From Candidatus Tepidiaquacellales bacterium UBA2330 (GTDB taxonomy: Bacteria > Bacteroidota > Ignavibacteria > Tepidaquicellales > Tepidaquicellaceae): a stretch of 29,211 nt of DNA. The stretch covers positions 1-29,211 of the forward strand of contig DDUU01000008.1 in NCBI GenBank assembly GCA_002344965.1, given 5' to 3'. Below, piece by piece: positions 24,642 through 29,211 of this stretch. Position numbers and translations under genes: made by a program. Each line of letters begins with the position of its first letter. The stretch's first letter is position 1. The notes beneath the pieces are model-generated. The model worked only from the letters and a program-made list of their open reading frames with translations. It made no database searches and was not told the origin of the DNA.

Positions 24642-25685
24642 CTAATATCCTTTCTTTGCAACCATTTCAGAATCCGCTTCGACCATAATTTTCGCTAATT
24701 CTTTAAAAGTTACTTTCGGTTCCCAGCCCAGTAACTTCTTTGCCTTTGAAGGATCTCCTATCAGCAGATCCACTTCTGTCGGTCTGAAATAATTTTTATC
24801 AATCTCGATTACTGTCTCACCTGTTTTTGAATTAATCCCTTTTTCATCTTCATCTTTACCTTTCCATTCTATATCAATTCCGATCTCTTTAAATGCAACT
24901 TCAATAAATTCGCGTACTGAATGTGTCTCACCCGTTGCAATTACAAAATCTTCCGGCTTGTCCTGCTGTAGCATTCTCCACATCGCTTCGCAATATTCAG
25001 GAGCATATCCCCAGTCTCTTTTGGAATCTATGTTCCCCATAAAGAGTTTTTTCTGCAGTCCGTGCTTTATTCTCGCTACAGCCCTCGTTATCTTTCTGGT
25101 TACAAATGTTTCGCCTCTTCTCGGTGATTCGTGATTGAATAAAATCCCGTTGCACGCGAATATATTATACGCCTCTCTGTAATTCACCACTATCCAGTAT
25201 CCGTAGATCTTTGCAACTCCGTAAGGACTTCTCGGATAGAAGGGAGTTGATTCCGTCTGCGGTACTTCCTGCACTTTTCCGTAAAGTTCGCTCGTCGAAG
25301 CCTGATAAAATTTCACCTTCCTTAATCCCGTTTCCCTGATCGCATCAAGAAATCTCAGTGTCCCCAGCGCATCCACCTGCGCAGTATAATCCGGAACTTC
25401 AAACGAAACTTTCACGTGACTCTGTGCGGCTAAGTTATAAATTTCATCCGGTTCGATCTTTTCAAGTAATCTGTTGAGACTGCTGGTATCAACAAGATCT
25501 CCGAAATGCAGAAATAATTTTTTGTCTAAAAGATCTTTCTGTGCATATAAATGGTCAATTCTCTTTGTGTTAAATGAACTGCTCCTTCTGATTATTCCGT
25601 GTACTTCATATCCTTTTTCCAGTAATAATTCCGTTAAGTAACTTCCGTCCTGTCCGGTTATTCCCGAGATTAAAGCTTTCTTCAT
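24642..25685 (-). CDS. gmd: GDP-mannose 4,6-dehydratase
   Basis: A 347-residue extended SDR, standard length for Gmd. ALISGITGQDGSYLTELLLE (4-23) with the G.TGQDG NADP motif, HGIIRRSSSFNT (29-40) and QSHVKVSFE (88-96) are diagnostic. Catalytic residues T131-S132-E133 and Y155/K159 (SPYGVAK) are intact; ESPRRGETFVTRKIT is the C-terminal family motif. It makes GDP-4-keto-6-deoxy-D-mannose, precursor of fucose, rhamnose, perosamine or colitose. No GDP-fucose synthase or reductase (fcl/rmd) lies in the window, so the fate of the product must involve the adjacent epimerase and aminotransferase or genes elsewhere. ATG start with an A/T-rich leader and 38 bases after the preceding gene. Confidence 0.95.
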   Translation of the reverse strand: MKKALISGITGQDGSYLTELLLEKGYEVHGIIRRSSSFNTKRIDHLYAQKDLLDKKLFLHFGDLVDTSSLNRLLEKIEPDEIYNLAAQSHVKVSFEVPDYTAQVDALGTLRFLDAIRETGLRKVKFYQASTSELYGKVQEVPQTESTPFYPRSPYGVAKIYGYWIVVNYREAYNIFACNGILFNHESPRRGETFVTRKITRAVARIKHGLQKKLFMGNIDSKRDWGYAPEYCEAMWRMLQQDKPEDFVIATGETHSVREFIEVAFKEIGIDIEWKGKDEDEKGINSKTGETVIEIDKNYFRPTEVDLLIGDPSKAKKLLGWEPKVTFKELAKIMVEADSEMVAKKGY

Positions 25686-25723
25686 TAGTCTGTTTATTTA
25701 TTAAATATACTTATTGAAAATGA

Positions 25724-26890
25724 TTATTTATTTAAAAAATTACTGATTGTCTTTACCGTAAATTCGATCTGCTCATTTGAAAGCTCAGGATAAATCGGCA
25801 GTGCGATTGAATCCGCAGCGCACCACTCTGAAACCGGGAAATCGCCTTTTTTATATCCGAGATCTGCAAAGCATTCCTGAAGATGAAACGGAACCGGATA
25901 GTAAATCTCTGTGCCGATCTCGTTTTCAGTAAGATTCTTTCTAAGCTCATCTCTGTTTTGAACTCTGATCACATACTGATTATAGATATGATAATATTTC
26001 AGATTATCTTTTTTGTAAACCGGTTCAGGCAGAAGAACTTTGTTCTTTTCATCATATTCAATTTTTCCTTCTGTCTCGGCAAGTCCGTTTTCTTTGAAAA
26101 ATTTTGTATAAAGCTCTGCATTTTCCTGACGCTTTGCTGTCCATGAATCAAGATGCGGAAACTTAACATTAAGCACAGCCGCCTGTATTGCGTCGAGTCT
26201 GAAATTTCCGCCTATAACTTTATGATAATATTTCGGCTTACCTCCGTGAACTCTCATTATCTTCAGCGTTTCATAAAGAGTTTCATCATTGGTAGTAACT
26301 AAACCGCCGTCTCCGAAGCATCCTAAGTTCTTACTCGGATAAAATGAGAAACAACCGATGTGACCGATGCTTCCCGCTTTTCTTCCGTCTTTGTACTGAC
26401 TCCCGATCGCCTGTGCTGCATCTTCTATTACAATAATGCCGTGTTCATTTGCGATCTCCATGATCGGATCCATGTCTGCGCATTGTCCGTAAAGATGAAC
26501 CGGGACAATTGCTTTCGTATTTTTATTAATTAAAGATTTAAGTTTAGAAGGGTCAATGTTGAAAGAAACTGGATCTGAATCTATGAACACAGGTTTAGCA
26601 TTTAATCTGCTGACCACGCCTGCTGTTGCAAAAAAAGAATAAGTGGGAATAATAACTTCATCACCCGGCTTTATTCCGATCGCCATAAGAGCAACAAGCA
26701 AAGCATCCGTTCCCGATGAAACACCGACTGCGTATTTGCAGTCAGTATATTTTGCAAGATCGCTTTCGAGTTTTTCCACTTCCGGACCTAGAATACAGCC
26801 CTGAGATTCAGCAACCCCGATCAGTGCTTTATCAATTTCTTCCTTAATGGTTTTATACTGCGCCTTAAGATCTAATAATGGGACTTTCAT
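25724..26890 (-). CDS. DegT/DnrJ/EryC1 aminotransferase, WbpE-like (sugar 3-aminotransferase type)
   Basis: A 388-residue PLP aminotransferase. VPLLDLKAQY at the N-terminus, GCILGPEVEKLE (31-42), SSGTDALLVAL (58-68), D157 in IVIEDAAQA and the PLP lysine K187 in FSFYPSKNLGCFGDGG are all family hallmarks. The PSKNLG form is that of WbpE/QdtB/FdtB-type enzymes that aminate 3-keto sugar nucleotides. In combination with ugd directly upstream and a WbpD-like acetyltransferase before that, it fits UDP-3-amino-glucuronate-type sugar synthesis. The required oxidase (WbpB-type) is not in the window. It is clearly distinct from the second DegT enzyme at 22913-24100. Confidence 0.87.
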   Translation of the reverse strand: MKVPLLDLKAQYKTIKEEIDKALIGVAESQGCILGPEVEKLESDLAKYTDCKYAVGVSSGTDALLVALMAIGIKPGDEVIIPTYSFFATAGVVSRLNAKPVFIDSDPVSFNIDPSKLKSLINKNTKAIVPVHLYGQCADMDPIMEIANEHGIIVIEDAAQAIGSQYKDGRKAGSIGHIGCFSFYPSKNLGCFGDGGLVTTNDETLYETLKIMRVHGGKPKYYHKVIGGNFRLDAIQAAVLNVKFPHLDSWTAKRQENAELYTKFFKENGLAETEGKIEYDEKNKVLLPEPVYKKDNLKYYHIYNQYVIRVQNRDELRKNLTENEIGTEIYYPVPFHLQECFADLGYKKGDFPVSEWCAADSIALPIYPELSNEQIEFTVKTISNFLNK

Positions 26891-26931
26891 TTATTTTATT
26901 TTCGTGTTTGATTTTTAAATTTTAATATCTC

Positions 26932-28251
26932 TTATTTCTTCGCTTCTACTACTCTTCTTCCGATTCCGGAATAATAATATCCGAGCTTTTCCATATGCGC
27001 AAGATCATAAAGATTTCTTCCGTCAAAAATAACTTTCTCTTTAAGATTAGCTGACATTTTATCAAAGTCAGGAGTTCTGAACACAGACCACTCTGTTGCA
27101 ATTATAAGTGCGTCCGCATTTTTCAAAGCGTCATAATTATTACTGACAAGTTCTATTTTATCTCCGTAAAGTTTCTTCACGTTTTCCATTGCTTCGGGAT
27201 CATAAGCTGAGACAGATGCGCCTTCCCGAAGAAGTTTATCTATAATGTAAAGCGCAGGTGCTTCCCTGATATCGTCCGTATCCGGCTTAAAGGCAAGTCC
27301 CCATATTGCAAACTTCTTTCCTTTTAAATTCCCGTCGTAATATTTTTTTATCTTCTCTACTATTATAGTCTTCTGAATTTCATTCACCCGCATTACTGAA
27401 TCCAGTATATCAAAATTATAATCCAAAGCTTTAGCGGATTTATGAAGAGCGCTTACATCTTTAGGAAAACAGCTTCCGCCGTATCCGATACCCGGAAATA
27501 AAAATCTCTTGCCGATCCTTGTATCGCTGCCCATTCCTATCCTTACAAGATCAACGTCAGCTCCTATTCTTTCACAGATATTTGCTATCTCATTCATAAA
27601 TGTGATACGCGTAGCGAGATATGAATTTGAAGCGTATTTTGTAAGTTCGGAAGAACGCTCATCCATGAAGATTATCGGATTTCCCTGTCTGACAAACGGC
27701 GCGAAAAGTTCTTCAAGAATTTTCCTCGCCTTTTCGGATTTCGTGCCAATGACTATTCTGTCCGGCTTCATAAAGTCATCTACGGCAAGACCTTCTTTCA
27801 GGAATTCCGGATTTGAGACTACATCAAACTCTGTGTCAGTATTTTTTGAGATTGCTTCTCTCACTTTGTCGGCTGTACCGACAGGAACCGTGCTTTTATT
27901 AATAATGACTTTATATGATGAAATTATTTTCCCGAGATCATCTGCCACTTTCAGAATATATGAAAGATCAGCCGAGCCGTCTTCACCCGGAGGAGTCGGC
28001 AGCGCAAGGAATATTATGTCAGATTTATCCGCTGCGTATTTCAGATCAGTTGTAAATTCAAGTCTGCCCTCAGCAACATTCCTTTCGAATATAGTATCCA
28101 AATCAGGTTCATATATCGGCAAAATATTATTTTTCAGCTTCTCTACTTTTTCTTTATCTATATCAACGCAAACAACATTATTCCCGGTATCCGCAAGACA
28201 CGTACCTGTTACAAGTCCTACATATCCGGTGCCTACAATTGCAATCTTCAT
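26932..28251 (-). CDS. ugd: UDP-glucose 6-dehydrogenase (UDP-glucose/GDP-mannose dehydrogenase family)
   Basis: A 439-residue protein. The NAD-binding motif is VGTGYVGLVTG (6-16); other family residues are E149 in VSNPEFLKEG, K205 in ELTKYASN and the catalytic Cys261 in GYGGSCFPKD. The C-terminal UDP-binding part has WGLAFKPDTDDIREAP. It oxidises UDP-glucose twice to UDP-glucuronate; a UDP-GlcNAc substrate (WbpA-like) is possible but the sequence is of the TuaD/Ugd type. It supplies the uronic acid that the WbpE/WbpD-like enzymes or the AsnB-like amidotransferase may modify. AAAGGA lies about 13 bases before the ATG. First gene of the near-continuous operon. Confidence 0.92.
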   Translation of the reverse strand: MKIAIVGTGYVGLVTGTCLADTGNNVVCVDIDKEKVEKLKNNILPIYEPDLDTIFERNVAEGRLEFTTDLKYAADKSDIIFLALPTPPGEDGSADLSYILKVADDLGKIISSYKVIINKSTVPVGTADKVREAISKNTDTEFDVVSNPEFLKEGLAVDDFMKPDRIVIGTKSEKARKILEELFAPFVRQGNPIIFMDERSSELTKYASNSYLATRITFMNEIANICERIGADVDLVRIGMGSDTRIGKRFLFPGIGYGGSCFPKDVSALHKSAKALDYNFDILDSVMRVNEIQKTIIVEKIKKYYDGNLKGKKFAIWGLAFKPDTDDIREAPALYIIDKLLREGASVSAYDPEAMENVKKLYGDKIELVSNNYDALKNADALIIATEWSVFRTPDFDKMSANLKEKVIFDGRNLYDLAHMEKLGYYYSGIGRRVVEAKK

Positions 28252-28594
28252 TAAACGATTTATTCCTTTCTGTTAATTTATTAGTTTAAAAATTGAATTA
28301 ATATTATCAAATAATTGGTATAAATGTTAAACTTTTATTTATTTTTTTAAAATCATTTTTTGTTTCTGAAATTTACTTGATCCATGTTTATAAAAATATA
28401 CTCCGCCTGCCTGCTGCCGTCGGATTCAAATTCATGTCAGCAAAATCAACCTGCTTTTAAAGTCAAGATTCCGTTAGTTGTTGGTTACATTCGCTTCGCT
28501 ATATTATGACCGGCAAAGGCAGAAATTCTTATTTATCTGTAGAAACCAAATTATAACTTTTTACTATTAACTATTAACTGTTAACAATAAACTA
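28252..28594. other. 343-base intergenic region with a decayed sorting-domain remnant and a repeat array
   Basis: It lies between the WbpD-like gene and ugd, both on the minus strand, and should contain the ugd promoter; I see no convincing box. It holds the T9SS-domain remnant at 28339-28430 and the period-7 repeat at 28563-28603. The rest (28440-28560) has no frame I recognise. Confidence 0.7.
28339..28430 (-). pseudogene. Remnant of a T9SS type A sorting domain C-terminus, frameshifted
   Basis: Read on the minus strand, the last 23 codons before a TAA at 28339 give GGVYFYKHGSSKFQKQKMIL then KK, which matches the end of a T9SS sorting domain (SGVYFYKL...KKMILLK). Immediately upstream another frame reads HEFESDGSRQA, matching the preceding 'VEFDGSNLASG' part of the domain, so one base appears to be missing at the join (around 28403). 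No open frame extends further upstream. This is the tail of a former secreted-protein gene, now truncated. Confidence 0.6.
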
Positions 28595-28603
28595 TTAACT
28601 AAC
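28563..28603. repeat. Period-7 repeat array (ACTATTA units), left of the wbpD-like gene
   Basis: Consecutive heptamers ACTATTA, ACTATTA, ACTGTTA, ACAATAA, ACTATTA and a partial unit. The array runs into the last codons and stop codon (TAA at 28595-28597) of the WbpD-like gene. It is the inverse of the array at 29181. Confidence 0.8.
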
Positions 28604-29176
28604 TTCAGTCACTTTCCCATCCGCAAGCTTATATCTCTTCCCAGACTTTTCACAGTCAGCGAATCCGTTTTCATCAAACTCTAATCTCACACCGGCTTCA
28701 CTAACCCAGCCGATAACTCTTCCCGGATTTCCGACTACAAGCGCATAATCAGGAACGTCTTTTGTAACTACAGTTCCTGCGCCTATAAGACAATCTCTGC
28801 CAATGGTTGTGCCGCAGACTATTGTCGCATTTGCTCCGATGGATGCGCCCTGCTTAACAAGCGTCGGCGCATAAAACTCAGCTCCTCTCTGCGGATATTT
28901 GCACTTAGGTAAAATAATATTAGTGAACACCATTGAAGGTCCGCAAAAGACATAATCTTCAAGAGTTACACCTTCATATACGGAAACGTTATTTTGTATT
29001 TTGCAAAAATTTCCGATCGTGACATTATTTGCAACGTTCACGTTTTGTCCGAGTGTGCATTTCTCGCCGATCTTTGCGCCGGGCTGTATATGTGAATAAT
29101 GCCATATCGATGTGCCGTTGCCAATTTCTACATTGTCATCAATTACTGCTGTGGGATGTACTTTATAATCAGACAT
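28595..29176 (-). CDS. wbpD: WbpD-like UDP-sugar 3-N-acetyltransferase (left-handed beta-helix)
   Basis: A 193-residue hexapeptide-repeat acetyltransferase. Repeats of the [LIV]-G-x-x-x-x type run through residues 10-150 (IGNGTSIWHYSHI, IGEKCTLGQNVNV, IGNFCKIQNNVSV, IGRDCLIGAGTVV), followed by GNPGRVIGWVSEAG and a C-terminal tail with C..SGKRY that is characteristic of WbpD/WlbB enzymes. These acetylate the 3-amino group of UDP-2-acetamido-3-amino-2,3-dideoxy-glucuronate. The pairing with a WbpE-like aminotransferase two genes on supports this, although WbpB is not present in the window. The gene is bracketed by inverted heptamer arrays and separated from ugd by 343 bases, so it may be its own transcription unit. 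Confidence 0.85.
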   Translation of the reverse strand: MSDYKVHPTAVIDDNVEIGNGTSIWHYSHIQPGAKIGEKCTLGQNVNVANNVTIGNFCKIQNNVSVYEGVTLEDYVFCGPSMVFTNIILPKCKYPQRGAEFYAPTLVKQGASIGANATIVCGTTIGRDCLIGAGTVVTKDVPDYALVVGNPGRVIGWVSEAGVRLEFDENGFADCEKSGKRYKLADGKVTEVS

Positions 29177-29180
29177 GAAT

Positions 29181-29211
29181 AGTTAAAAGTTAATAGTTAA
29201 TAGTTAATAGT
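29181..29211. repeat. Period-7 repeat array (AGTTAAT units), right of the wbpD-like gene, runs off the window
   Basis: Heptamers AGTTAAA, AGTTAAT, AGTTAAT, AGTTAAT and a partial AGT to the window end. It starts 4 bases before the ATG (minus strand) of the WbpD-like gene, so it occupies the leader or promoter. It is the inverse complement of the array at 28563-28603. Confidence 0.8.

Noticed and set aside
27509..28276. 255-codon plus-strand open frame opposite ugd
   Set aside because: It is antisense to the intact ugd gene and composed of Ser/Phe/Ile-rich shadow sequence with no family motif.
28563..28603. Period-7 array considered as a CRISPR
   Set aside because: Units are 7 bases, contiguous, with no spacers; it is a simple tandem repeat.

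Overview
The window reads as a chromosomal segment of an AT-rich member of the Fibrobacterota-Chlorobiota-Bacteroidota group, most likely Ignavibacteria or a close relative. The reasons are a type IX secretion (T9SS) type A sorting domain with the YPNPFNP motif, large secreted beta-helix and Asp-box proteins, almost no Shine-Dalgarno sequences (most starts follow A/T-rich stretches), and many TTG starts. The organism is an inference; there is no rRNA or other marker gene here.

Left part (1-11330), surface and secreted proteins. It opens with the 3' end of a secreted protein that has a dockerin-like C-terminus and is followed by a good hairpin terminator. Next come a 672-residue Asp-box protein with a T9SS sorting domain (758-2776), a convergent helical protein of unknown function (2997-4460, minus), an 879-base stretch with no confident gene, and a 1996-residue beta-helix protein (5340-11330). 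That protein contains a tandem module duplication and ends in the same dockerin-like C-terminal module as the first gene.

Right part (11676-29176), one long minus-strand surface-polysaccharide locus of 15 genes, with mostly overlapping or nearly abutting neighbours. In transcription order it runs: WbpD-like N-acetyltransferase, UDP-glucose dehydrogenase (ugd), WbpE-like aminotransferase, GDP-mannose 4,6-dehydratase (gmd), RmlC-like 3,5-epimerase, ArnB-like aminotransferase, GalE-like SDR, HddA-like GHMP kinase, short RmlA-like nucleotidyltransferase, Wzx-like flippase, GNAT acetyltransferase, Wzy-like polymerase, CgeB-like glycosyltransferase, GT4 glycosyltransferase, AsnB-like amidotransferase and a final GT4 glycosyltransferase (the first gene is separated from the rest by 343 bases, so the continuous run from ugd holds the other fifteen if both aminotransferases are counted). 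The set implies a Wzx/Wzy-type polymer containing a uronic acid, probably one or more N-acetylated amino sugars, a 6-deoxy-manno-type sugar and possibly a heptose-type or other kinase-activated sugar. No initiating phosphoglycosyltransferase, chain-length regulator or export gene lies in the window.

Non-coding points of interest: a perfect 18-bp-arm palindrome between the two convergent blocks; period-7 repeat arrays in inverted orientation bracketing the wbpD-like gene; a decayed T9SS sorting-domain remnant beside that gene; and two tandem 55-codon ORFs with a CGGGGGTA motif shared with the giant beta-helix gene. I found no tRNA, rRNA, CRISPR array, insertion sequence or phage gene. I did not find a clear new defence or mobile system; the most unusual content is the sugar-pathway combination and the repeat and remnant structure around wbpD.
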